NCBI RefSeq assembly: GCF_020554845.1
Contig: NZ_JAJCIA010000012.1
Location: 1 to 64,000, forward strand
Length of the DNA: 64,000 bases
Reading direction: 5' to 3'
Source: Blautia faecis
GTDB lineage: Bacteria; Bacillota; Clostridia; Lachnospirales; Lachnospiraceae
In this document: piece by piece, positions 1 through 7,668 of the stretch
Numbering within the stretch: the stretch's first letter is position 1
Layout: each line of letters begins with the position of its first letter
Position numbers and translations under genes: made by a program
The notes under the pieces: generated by a model
Seen by the model: the letters and a program-made list of their open reading frames with translations, nothing else
What the model was told of the DNA's origin: nothing
The model's database searches: none

Positions 1-324
1 AAAAGCCGGGGCTAATACTTCAATTATTTTAGGACATTTTCAAAAACGCTTGACATTATTTTTTGCAGAAGAAAAAGCGTAGTTCAGATCTGTTTATTGT
101 TTATGAAGAGAACAGATATGATTTTTACAATATATAGCAAATATCAAAATTTGAGAAAATAAGAATGAAATTATGGAAGAAATAAATGCTATATCTAAAA
201 TGCAACAAATAAAAATCTTAAAATTTGAGATGAAATGGTTGCATTATATAAAGAGAGAAGTATAATATTAGGTACATAGAATAAAATATTAAAAGGTAAA
301 AAGAGAGCCAAGGAGTTGAGAGCC
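1..324. other. AT-rich upstream region of the XRE/ImmA/PIN operon
   Basis: No gene is visible here. The stretch is very AT-rich. An 11-bp direct repeat, AAAATTTGAGA, occurs at 146-156 and 220-230, and a 7-bp dyad, ATGCAAC (200-206) and GTTGCAT (238-244), surrounds the second copy. A weak promoter can be proposed with TTGAGA at 225-230 and TATAAA at 247-252. The repeats would be reasonable operator half sites for the XRE regulator encoded just downstream, but that is inference. Confidence 0.4.
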
Positions 325-690
325 ATGACGAAGTTTATAAGCAACGTGAATAAATATTTATCAGAAATGAAGATTAAGCAATCTTATCTAAGCATGGTTA
401 CAGGTATAGATAAGAATAAAATGTCGCGTTTATTGACTGGTTCACAAGAAGAAAGCGGTACAGATATGGAGAAGATTGCACGTGGACTTGGGAAAAGTAT
501 TGGATTTTTTTTGAAAGAATCTATGAGCATTTCACAGGTCGGAAGTTCTTCAATGAATAAAATTGCATTTTATGCTGGAGAACCTTCCAAGAAACAAGAG
601 CAGATCGCCAAGCAGTTAGTGGAATTAATGGAAAATATTGATGAAGTAATCAGTGCAAACAGTCGTTTTGAAAATATAGCGAGGAGTTAA
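325..690 (+). CDS. XRE-family helix-turn-helix regulator
   Basis: This is a small protein of 121 residues with an N-terminal XRE/Cro-like helix-turn-helix (roughly residues 10-60; the segment KQSYLSMVTGIDKNKMSRLL is the likely recognition region). It probably binds DNA and represses its own operon. The ATG at 325 is preferred over the TTG at 316 because AAGGAG ends nine bases before the ATG. The next gene, an ImmA/IrrE-like protease, follows with almost no gap. XRE plus ImmA pairs are classic repressor and anti-repressor protease modules in mobile elements and toxin-antitoxin loci. The C-terminal half has no recognisable domain. Confidence 0.8.
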   Translation: MTKFISNVNKYLSEMKIKQSYLSMVTGIDKNKMSRLLTGSQEESGTDMEKIARGLGKSIGFFLKESMSISQVGSSSMNKIAFYAGEPSKKQEQIAKQLVELMENIDEVISANSRFENIARS

Positions 691-693
691 GTG

Positions 694-1497
694 ATGAATA
701 TAGAGCGTTTACGAAAAATCATTGCATATAGTGATAAAAATCATGACGAAATCTACTCTATGATAAAAAGATTCTGTTCATTTGCCGGGATTGAATATGA
801 TAGTGATCTTCTTAATGTTCTGCAAATTGTGCGGTCCTCTTTTCAGAAAAAAGGATTTCTGGTTTTGGAAATACCTTTTGCCGATGATGAAATAGGCGCT
901 TTGTGTTATAAAGGTGATGGATTAGGGTATGTTGTAATTAACACCTCTTTACCTAAGGTGAATACGAATTTTGCTATAGCACATGAAATTTATCATGTTT
1001 TCTGGGGCGAAAATGAATTTGTTTCAAAGGTAGAATTTTCAGACGATCATTATTATGAACATGAGGAAGAATATGCTGCAAATCTTTTTGCTGGGATGTT
1101 ATTAATGCCAGAGATAAGTTTTAGAAGAATGTATTTGAAATTTAAAGAAGAATCTGACAGTAATGAAGTAGATACAATTATCCGATTAATGGCATATTAT
1201 GAAGTTCCATTTATGGCAGTTTTGATTAGATGCCTTGAATTGAGATTGATAGCTGGAAATGCAGTTACAGAAGGATTACTTAATCATGATCGTACCCAGA
1301 TTAAACAAAAATTAGCTGATCTTTGGTTGGACGAGGCCATAATGGAACCATCAAAAAAAGATGATTATCTGCACGTAGAAGCTATAGTTAAGAAGTTTGG
1401 AAAAAAATATGTCGAGGATGGATATATAAATGAGCGTACATTAGATAAAGTTCTTCATAATATGCGTGAACTATACCAGAAAATAAGGAGGGAGTAA
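694..1497 (+). CDS. ImmA/IrrE-family metallo-endopeptidase
   Basis: The zinc-protease motif HEIYH lies near residues 97-101, inside the usual FAIAHEIYH context, and is followed by an EEEYAANLFAGMLLMP segment typical of the family (formerly DUF955). Relatives cleave a partner XRE repressor, as ImmA cleaves ImmR in ICEBs1, so the XRE protein encoded upstream is the expected substrate. A GTG at 691 directly precedes the ATG at 694; the ATG has better spacing from GAGGAG. The gene is followed after three bases by a PIN-like nuclease gene, so the three genes form one operon. About 267 residues; the C-terminal third is not assigned. Confidence 0.85.
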   Translation: MNIERLRKIIAYSDKNHDEIYSMIKRFCSFAGIEYDSDLLNVLQIVRSSFQKKGFLVLEIPFADDEIGALCYKGDGLGYVVINTSLPKVNTNFAIAHEIYHVFWGENEFVSKVEFSDDHYYEHEEEYAANLFAGMLLMPEISFRRMYLKFKEESDSNEVDTIIRLMAYYEVPFMAVLIRCLELRLIAGNAVTEGLLNHDRTQIKQKLADLWLDEAIMEPSKKDDYLHVEAIVKKFGKKYVEDGYINERTLDKVLHNMRELYQKIRRE

Positions 1498-1500
1498 GAT

Positions 1501-2439
1501 ATGCCAACTACATATACGGAAACTCCCGATAATTTTAATGAGATAGGTACTTTTGTTGAAAAAGAGATTAATGGCATAAAGAAAATTTTCTATCTGGCTC
1601 AAAGAGTTATTTTTTATGATGCATGCTCGTTTCAAAGGCATTCTCATTTGCCGGATAAAGAGATAAAAGTATTGATGAATTATTATAAAATACATGGAAC
1701 AGTGGTATTTATCACGAAATGCATTTTGATGGAGCTTGCATCAGACAGGCATAGTTTAGCAGAAGAATATATTGCATTCATTAAAAAAATGGCTGAGGCA
1801 GAAATTAAGGTTGTGATATTTAATGAAGAATATACATATGACATTCTTTCAGAATGCTTTTCTACAAATGAAAGAATAAATGAGTATTTATCCTGGGCTG
1901 TGAGAATGGTAAAATCTCCGGTTAGTACAATAACAGAAATGTTGAAAAATGACGAGAAACTTACAGCAGAAGTGCTTGAATGGAAAAATTTAAGACAGTC
2001 TGATATATATCGTAGATTTTTTGCCACAGTGAGAGAAAACAAAGAACATGCGGATAATTTAGGGGAAGAACTTATTGCGATATGTGTACATATACTGTCA
2101 CATCTTCCTGGAATCGTAGATGGGAAAATATGTGTACTGACAGATGATAAAGGTGCAGCATCAAAAATTGATTCCGCAGTAAAAAGAACAAACGTACAGA
2201 ACAGAGGGGCAAAGATTATATTGTTTAGTACTCCTAAAGTGGTTCAGCATATGTTTCAGGAGCAAATAGAAATATCTGAAAATGAGATGATAAATATTAT
2301 ATCTCAAGGAACCTCTGGAAATATAGTTGTTATGGGAACAACGGCGTATGATTTTGATATTAATGTGAGCATATCCATGCCAAGTGAAGCGTTAGTAGGG
2401 AAAATAATGGAGCCAAATGGGATTAATATTATTTTTTGA
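1501..2439 (+). CDS. PIN-like domain protein, probable RNase toxin of the XRE/ImmA operon
   Basis: A 312-residue protein. Acidic residues fall where a PIN-domain RNase carries its metal ligands: D40 after a hydrophobic strand (VIFYDACSF), E78 (CILMELAS), E189/E190 (NLGEELIA) and D215/D216 (CVLTDDKGA), each beside a predicted strand or helix. I infer a PIN-like nuclease fold from this spacing; no close family is recognised. The last 70 residues look like a separate small beta-rich domain. It is the third gene of the XRE-ImmA operon, the usual place for an effector toxin. Codon use is AT-rich compared with the next gene, suggesting transfer. Confidence 0.6.
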   Translation: MPTTYTETPDNFNEIGTFVEKEINGIKKIFYLAQRVIFYDACSFQRHSHLPDKEIKVLMNYYKIHGTVVFITKCILMELASDRHSLAEEYIAFIKKMAEAEIKVVIFNEEYTYDILSECFSTNERINEYLSWAVRMVKSPVSTITEMLKNDEKLTAEVLEWKNLRQSDIYRRFFATVRENKEHADNLGEELIAICVHILSHLPGIVDGKICVLTDDKGAASKIDSAVKRTNVQNRGAKIILFSTPKVVQHMFQEQIEISENEMINIISQGTSGNIVVMGTTAYDFDINVSISMPSEALVGKIMEPNGINIIF

Positions 2440-2594
2440 GAAAAGCTCTGGGAAATGTAATTGGTAGGCTGTGGATCCAGAATAGGATAATGCCCGTTTG
2501 GAAAAAAAGGCATAAACAGTCATATTTTCCAATGACAAATCATTTTCCGGGTAGTATATTAAAACTAATTATCGTTTTCAGGGAGGTTTTTATT

Positions 2595-3614
2595 ATGTAC
2601 ATTGCTTCAAAGGAACGTTACACCACAATGGAATACAACCGTTGTGGTGACAGCGGACTTATGCTGCCGAAGGTGTCACTTGGACTATGGCATAATTTTG
2701 GAGATACGTCTAAATTTGAGAATATGAGACAGCTGTGTTTTACAGCTTTTGACAACGGAATCACACAGTTCGATCTGGCGAATAATTATGGACCGGAGCC
2801 GGGGAGTGCAGAGATTAATTTCGGCAGGATTCTGAAAGAAGACCTGGGAAAATACAGGGACGAACTGATCATTACTACCAAGGCAGGATATGAAATGTGG
2901 GATGGTCCTTATGGAAACTGGGGCAGCCGCAAGTATCTTCTGGCAAGTCTTGACCAGAGCCTGAAGCGTATGGGACTGGAATATGTGGATATTTTTTACC
3001 ATCATAGAATGGATCCGGAGACCCCTCTGGAAGAGACCATGGGAGCGCTGGCCAGTGCAGTGCAGAGCGGAAAAGCCCTGTATGTGGGACTTTCTAATTA
3101 CGATGGAAAAACACTTTCACAGGCGGCGTCGATTTTGCAGGAAATGTATTGTCCTTTTGTGATTAATCAGAACCGTTATTCTATTTTTGACAGAACTGTG
3201 GAGAAAAATGGACTAAAAAAGACCACTGGAATTCTGAAAAAAGGTCTGATCACCTTCAGTCCTCTTGCGCAGGGACAGCTTACAGATCGCTACCTTAATG
3301 GTATTCCGGAAGACAGCCGTATCCGTACAGATGGCAGATTTTTGAAGGAAAGCAATCTGACGCCAGAGCGTTTGCAGCAGATCCGGGAGCTGAATGATAT
3401 GGCTGCAGAGCGTGGCGAGAAGCTTTCGGAGATGGCTCTTGGCTGGTTGCTTGCACAGCAGGAGGTGACCAGTGTACTCATTGGAGCATCACGACCACAG
3501 CAGATTCTTGATAACATAAAAGCAATCCACTGTGCACCATTTACGGAGGAAGAGCTTGTGAGAATTGATGAAATTGCGGCTGAAAATACAGCCAGTACAT
3601 CGTTTCGTAAATAA
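2595..3614 (+). CDS. Aldo/keto reductase, YghZ/L-glyceraldehyde-3-phosphate reductase type
   Basis: This is a 339-residue NADPH-dependent TIM-barrel oxidoreductase. The pattern SLGLWHNFGDT near the start, FDLANNYGPEPGSAE (Asp and Tyr of the active site), TTKAGYEMWDGPYG (Lys) and DIFYHHRMDPETPLEETMGAL (His) are hallmarks of the YghZ/Gpr subfamily, whose members reduce L-glyceraldehyde 3-phosphate and detoxify carbonyls such as methylglyoxal. The ATG at 2595 is chosen because GGGAGG lies eight bases upstream; the open frame extends upstream without a good start. The gene stands alone on its strand. The true substrate here is not known. Confidence 0.9.
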   Translation: MYIASKERYTTMEYNRCGDSGLMLPKVSLGLWHNFGDTSKFENMRQLCFTAFDNGITQFDLANNYGPEPGSAEINFGRILKEDLGKYRDELIITTKAGYEMWDGPYGNWGSRKYLLASLDQSLKRMGLEYVDIFYHHRMDPETPLEETMGALASAVQSGKALYVGLSNYDGKTLSQAASILQEMYCPFVINQNRYSIFDRTVEKNGLKKTTGILKKGLITFSPLAQGQLTDRYLNGIPEDSRIRTDGRFLKESNLTPERLQQIRELNDMAAERGEKLSEMALGWLLAQQEVTSVLIGASRPQQILDNIKAIHCAPFTEEELVRIDEIAAENTASTSFRK

Positions 3615-3799
3615 CGATACCAATATGCAGACAAGTCAATATGGTGGTTACTTAATATTCGATGTATTAGATAACAAGCATGAAATCCCAGATATATCCA
3701 GAAGCCTGACAGTTATGAACAGTATTACAAAGAAGCAGATAGGGCTTTTTACGAGACGAAGAAAAACAATTATATTTTGCATAAGGAGAGGGACAGAAA

Positions 3800-4482
3800 A
3801 TGATAATTCGAAAGGGAACACAGGCTGACCTTGTGTCAGTGGAACAGCTTTACAATGACATTCATACGGCAGAAGAAACAGGTCATCAGACCATTGGCTG
3901 GATCCGTGGTGTGTATCCTACAAGAGCTACGGCACAGGCCGCATTAGATGCCAAGGACTTGTTTGTTCTGGAGGATGCAGGTAAGCTCCTGGGAGCGGCC
4001 AGAATCAATAAAGCGCAGGTGGATTCTTATGCAGAAGGCGATTGGGAATTCGCAGCCAGGGATGAGGAGGTTTGCGTCTTCACACTCTGGTAGTTTCCCC
4101 CTCCGCTTCTGGAAAAGGCTATGGAAAGAAGTTGGTAAAGTTCTATGAGGATTACGTTTTAAGCCACGGCTGTCCGGAACTTCGGATGGATACTAGAGCG
4201 TGTTTGAAAAATCATTCCCGCAATCTGCACGCCTCACTTTGCGGTATATTTTGCCCGAATTCGGTTGTCGTAGCCCGCTACGACGCCCTCATCAGGACAA
4301 AATCTCCCACAAATTGTGACGCACATCTTGCAGAAAGCCTTTTTCAAACACGCTCTAACGCAAGAAATGCCGCTGCAAGAGGGCTGTATAAAAAGCTTGG
4401 ATATAAGGGAATCGGGATTGTGCCTACAGAATTTAACGGGATACCGGATGTGCAGCTGGTATTGTTGGAGAAGCACTTGTAA
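3800..4482 (+). pseudogene. GNAT N-acetyltransferase, frameshifted and interrupted by a miniature element
   Basis: The first frame (from ATG 3800, after AAGGAGAGGG) encodes the N-terminal half of a GNAT acetyltransferase and runs out at 4093. The rest, including the acetyl-CoA loop SASGKGYGKKL and the C-terminal NARNAAARGLYKKLGYKG block, continues in another frame from about 4080. One missing T in GTCTT(T)CAC near 4079 would restore the reading EEVCVFHTLVVSP. In addition a 160-bp palindromic element sits between RMDT and NARNAA. With its TA duplication it adds 162 bp, exactly 54 codons, so this second lesion keeps the frame. The gene is therefore dead by frameshift, with an in-frame insertion as well. 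Confidence 0.85.
4196..4355. mobile_element. TA-flanked palindromic miniature element, long form, copy 1 (inside GNAT gene)
   Basis: The 160-bp core begins GAGCGTGTTTGAAAAA and ends with its reverse complement. It is flanked by TA on both sides (4194-4195 and 4356-4357), the expected target duplication of IS630/Tc1-mariner-type transposition. The two arms stay imperfectly complementary along almost their full length and meet at a hairpin with stem GTCGTAG (4267-4273), loop CCCG and stem CTACGAC (4278-4284). There is no transposase, so it would be moved in trans. Open frames inside it that read ACLKKAFCKMCVTICG are incidental. Confidence 0.85.
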
Positions 4483-4517
4483 TAGTTGAAATTCCCTTTT
4501 AGGAAAAAAGAAAAGAG

Positions 4518-4559
4518 AGCAGGCGAGTTTGTAGAGATACAGATTTGTCTGCTTTTTTT
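4518..4559 (+). terminator. Rho-independent terminator after the GNAT pseudogene
   Basis: AGCAGGCGA pairs with TTGTCTGCT (nine base pairs, two of them G-T) and is followed by seven T residues. Confidence 0.75.
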
Positions 4560-4571
4560 ATATAGAGTTCC

Positions 4572-4592
4572 ATCCCCCCGGGGGGCTTGCGG
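4572..4592 (+). repeat. C/G-rich intergenic motif, copy 1
   Basis: The 21-bp block, ATCCCCCC followed by GGGGGGCTTGCGG, matches two other intergenic blocks at 18024 and 24992. It lies just upstream of the methyltransferase gene. Function unknown. Confidence 0.5.
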
Positions 4593-4649
4593 AAGAAAAC
4601 TGGTTTTGATAATATTTTAACATTGGAGTTTAATGCGGAGGATTTGAAA

Positions 4650-5510
4650 TTGGATAAATTACTGGATGAAATAGAGAGTTATTGGAGCACCCGGACGGAA
4701 GGGTATTCTGAGGTGAATGAAAAAGAATTGAAGGGAATGCAGAAAAAGGCATGGCTGGAGACTCTGGAACGCGGATTTTTTGGAAAAAGGTCTGGGAAAA
4801 ATGAGGATTCAGAAAACAATTCTGTGGAAAAAGAAGTTTTAGAAGAAGAATTTTCTGAAAAACAACATACAGACAAATATAAGGACCACCTGAGAATTCT
4901 GGATATCGGTACTGGCCCAGGCTTTTTCCCTATGATCCTTGCGGAAGCAGGATATCATGTAACAGCCATAGATTACACTCCGGGAATGTTGGAAAAGGCT
5001 GCAGAAAATGCAGCGAAATTTATCGGAGAAAAGAGCCGGAATATTGAATTTAAAAGAATGGATGCCCAGGCATTGGAGTTTGAAGATGAGAGCTTTGACG
5101 TGATCATTTCCAGAAACCTGACCTGGAATCTGCCCCATCCGGAAATGGCTTATAAAGAGTGGCTTCGGGTTCTGAAAAAAGGTGGAAAGCTTTTGAATTT
5201 TGATGCCAACTGGTATGGATATCTCTATGATGATAAGAAGCGTGAGGCTTACGAGAACGACCGCAAAAATGTGGAAAAAGGAAGCCTGGATGACCATTAT
5301 CTGTGCACAGATATTGACCGAATGGAGAAAATTGCGCTGCAGGTTCCGTTGTCGGAGACCAAGCGTCCGGGATGGGATGTGAAGGTACTGGAAGCGCTTG
5401 GAGCAGCGCAGATTCAGGTGAATGAGGACATCTGGCAGCAGGTATGGAGCGAGGAAGAGAAGCTGAATTATGGATCTACACCCATGTTTATGGTGGAGGC
5501 TGTAAAATAG
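4650..5510 (+). CDS. Class I SAM-dependent methyltransferase
   Basis: A Rossmann-fold methyltransferase of about 286 residues. The SAM-binding motif I reads ILDIGTGPGFF (near residue 83), with the acidic motif AIDYTPGML after the next strand and MDAQALEFEDESFDVIISRN as motif II/IV. The N-terminal DEIESYWSTRTEGYSEVNEKEL cap is typical of a Firmicute family whose substrate is unknown. I choose the TTG at 4650 because GCGGAGG lies eight bases upstream and the family usually begins there; the frame is open back to 4587. The next gene carries a homologous methyltransferase at its C-terminus, with the shared phrase LNFDAN. Confidence 0.75.
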   Translation: MDKLLDEIESYWSTRTEGYSEVNEKELKGMQKKAWLETLERGFFGKRSGKNEDSENNSVEKEVLEEEFSEKQHTDKYKDHLRILDIGTGPGFFPMILAEAGYHVTAIDYTPGMLEKAAENAAKFIGEKSRNIEFKRMDAQALEFEDESFDVIISRNLTWNLPHPEMAYKEWLRVLKKGGKLLNFDANWYGYLYDDKKREAYENDRKNVEKGSLDDHYLCTDIDRMEKIALQVPLSETKRPGWDVKVLEALGAAQIQVNEDIWQQVWSEEEKLNYGSTPMFMVEAVK

Positions 5511-5677
5511 AAAAAGATATTATCAGTGATATACAGAAATTTGTACGAATTTAAAGATAAGTAAAGCGGTGTTGGTTGTAAGAATGAAGTATTAGAGTAT
5601 TTAAAAAATAGGATAAGTTTTTATTGAATCGTAAGGAAAATTATTTGTAAAGATATTATTGGAAAAGGTAGAAAATA

Positions 5678-7462
5678 ATGAGTGAAATAATAAATATAGG
5701 TGGCTTAAGTGCGGCACCAGGGCAGCGTGTCCATGGTTTTATTTCCATTGGAAATGGAGAATTTTCTCTTCCCGCAACAATTGTCAGGGGCGAAAAACCA
5801 GGTAAAACAGCTCTCATTACAGCTGGTATCCACGCTGGTGAATATGTGGGAATACAGAGTGCAGTAGAGCTTGGAAGAGACCTGAAAATTGAGAAAATGA
5901 CAGGAACGGTAATTATTGTAAAGGTAGTGGCGAAAGAAGAATTTGAAAATCGGCACGGTTCTCTTTGCAGGGCGACAGGTGAGAATCTGAACCGCCTTTT
6001 TCCAGGAAAAAAAGAAGGTACTACATACGAAAAACTGGCGTATGCAGTAGTTGAAGAGTTACAGAAGGTGGCAGATTTTTATATTGATCTTCACAGTGGT
6101 GATGACTATGAGAAGCTGACTCCCTATGTGTATTATGCAGGTAAAGCAGCCCCGGAAGTGATGAAAATTTCCCGTCAGATGGCAGAACAGGTGGATGTTC
6201 CTTACATGGTAAAATCGGAGGTATCATCGGGTGGAAGCTATAATTATGCAGCATCCTGCGGCATCCCTTCCGTGCTTCTGGAACGGGGCGGAATGGGAGC
6301 CTGGGAGACAGAGGAAGTGCGTTCTATGAAGCGTGATGTACGCAGTATTTTACGGTTCCTCGGTATTTATGACGGACATAGAAGTATGCGGAAATATTAT
6401 CCATTAAACGTAACGGATGTGCAGTATCAATCCGCCTCTTATACGGGACTCTGGTATCCCCAGAAGAAGGCAGGAGACCTGTTTACAGAAGGAGAAATTC
6501 TTGGCTATGTAAAGGATTACGAGGATAATATTCTGGAAACCTGTACCTCCTATGGGGACGGAGTAATCCTGTATCAGACTGGTTCCCTACAGGTGATTAA
6601 GGATGGTCCGATGGTAGCTTATGGCCGGATCAGTTATGAGGAAGACGACCGAAAAGAGAAGATTGCGGCCTACTGGACCAAGCGAAGCGACAGCTTTCTG
6701 GAGCAGAGAAGGGCAGAGTTACATAGTCCGCTGGCAAAGAGATGGCTGGAAGAAATTGAGAAATACCTACCTAAAAAGGCATTAAGTCCTGAAAAAAAAA
6801 TTGAGGATGAAAGCAAGGAAAGAAAAGATGCAGTTGCAAAAATTAAGGAAAAAGAGACTGGTAATGGTAAACTTAAAATCCTGGATGTGGGCTGTGGAAC
6901 CGGTTTCTTTACAATCCTTCTTGCAAAACAGGGACACCAGGTAACAGGCACCGACCTTACTCCGGATATGATCACAAACTCCCGGATCCTTGCCAAAGAA
7001 GAGCAGGTAACATGCGACTTCCAGGTGATGGATGCGGAGCATTTAACTTTCCAGGACGAGAGCTTCGACGTAGTCATTTCTCGAAACCTGACCTGGACCT
7101 TACCAGAAGCAGCCCAGGCTTACAAAGAGTGGTCCAGAGTATTAAAACCAGGCGGACTTCTCCTGAATTTTGATGCCAACTACGGCGCCACAAACTTCGC
7201 CGAAACCTCCGATCTCCCGGAAAACCATGCCCACAACCAGCTTGGAAATTCCCTGATGCAGGAATGCGAAGACATCAAACGCCAGCTTCCAATCAGCTCC
7301 TACCTCCGCCCCGCCTGGGATGTGGAAGAGCTTGGGAAAAATGATATGGAACAGATTTCCATTGACCTTGGACTTAGCAAAAGGGTATATAAAGAAAGAG
7401 ATGAATTTTATAATCCGACGCCGATGTTTGCTATTGCGGCGAGAAAACAGAGCAATTCATAA
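5678..7462 (+). CDS. Fusion of an AstE/AspA-like zinc deacylase with a class I methyltransferase
   Basis: A 594-residue protein with two enzymes in one chain. Residues 1 to about 320 resemble the succinylglutamate desuccinylase/aspartoacylase branch of the M14 fold: GIHAGEY near residue 50 gives the His and Glu zinc ligands, NRLFPG follows, and DLHSGD near residue 137 gives the last His. Residues from about 327 onward are a complete class I methyltransferase, beginning with AAYWTKRSDSF and containing ILDVGCGTGFF near residue 401. The methyltransferase half is a paralogue of the gene directly upstream. The fusion suggests deacylation and methylation of one small molecule, but no substrate can be named. 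Confidence 0.8.
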   Translation: MSEIINIGGLSAAPGQRVHGFISIGNGEFSLPATIVRGEKPGKTALITAGIHAGEYVGIQSAVELGRDLKIEKMTGTVIIVKVVAKEEFENRHGSLCRATGENLNRLFPGKKEGTTYEKLAYAVVEELQKVADFYIDLHSGDDYEKLTPYVYYAGKAAPEVMKISRQMAEQVDVPYMVKSEVSSGGSYNYAASCGIPSVLLERGGMGAWETEEVRSMKRDVRSILRFLGIYDGHRSMRKYYPLNVTDVQYQSASYTGLWYPQKKAGDLFTEGEILGYVKDYEDNILETCTSYGDGVILYQTGSLQVIKDGPMVAYGRISYEEDDRKEKIAAYWTKRSDSFLEQRRAELHSPLAKRWLEEIEKYLPKKALSPEKKIEDESKERKDAVAKIKEKETGNGKLKILDVGCGTGFFTILLAKQGHQVTGTDLTPDMITNSRILAKEEQVTCDFQVMDAEHLTFQDESFDVVISRNLTWTLPEAAQAYKEWSRVLKPGGLLLNFDANYGATNFAETSDLPENHAHNQLGNSLMQECEDIKRQLPISSYLRPAWDVEELGKNDMEQISIDLGLSKRVYKERDEFYNPTPMFAIAARKQSNS

Positions 7463-7482
7463 AATTTTAAATAATATAAACG

Positions 7483-7520
7483 AAAATGTGCTTGAAAAAT
7501 ATTATTCAGGCACATTTTTT
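7483..7520 (+). terminator. Rho-independent terminator
   Basis: AAAATGTGC pairs with GCACATTTT around a loop of about 18 bases and ends in a T run. It follows the fusion gene by about 20 bases. Confidence 0.85.
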
Positions 7521-7668
7521 ATGCTCTTTATGGAAGAACGGAAACATATTAAATTTCAGAAATAAGGGGATTGGGAAAAATTTTAATGGCATGTCCCTTT
7601 TTTGCCCCATGCCATGAGTTATACTATGGGACAGAAGCAAAAGTGAAGGAGCTATAGGAGGAATACTT

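Noticed and set aside
4234..4476. Short frames reading ACLKKAFCKMCVTICGRFCP in two places (also near 21461-21739)
   Set aside because: They are translations of the palindromic miniature element and its flanks, not conserved proteins.
5678..7462. Two separate genes wrongly joined
   Set aside because: The frame is continuous, no ribosome site precedes the methyltransferase part, and its N-terminal cap follows the deacylase part without a start codon in a good position; a real fusion is more likely.
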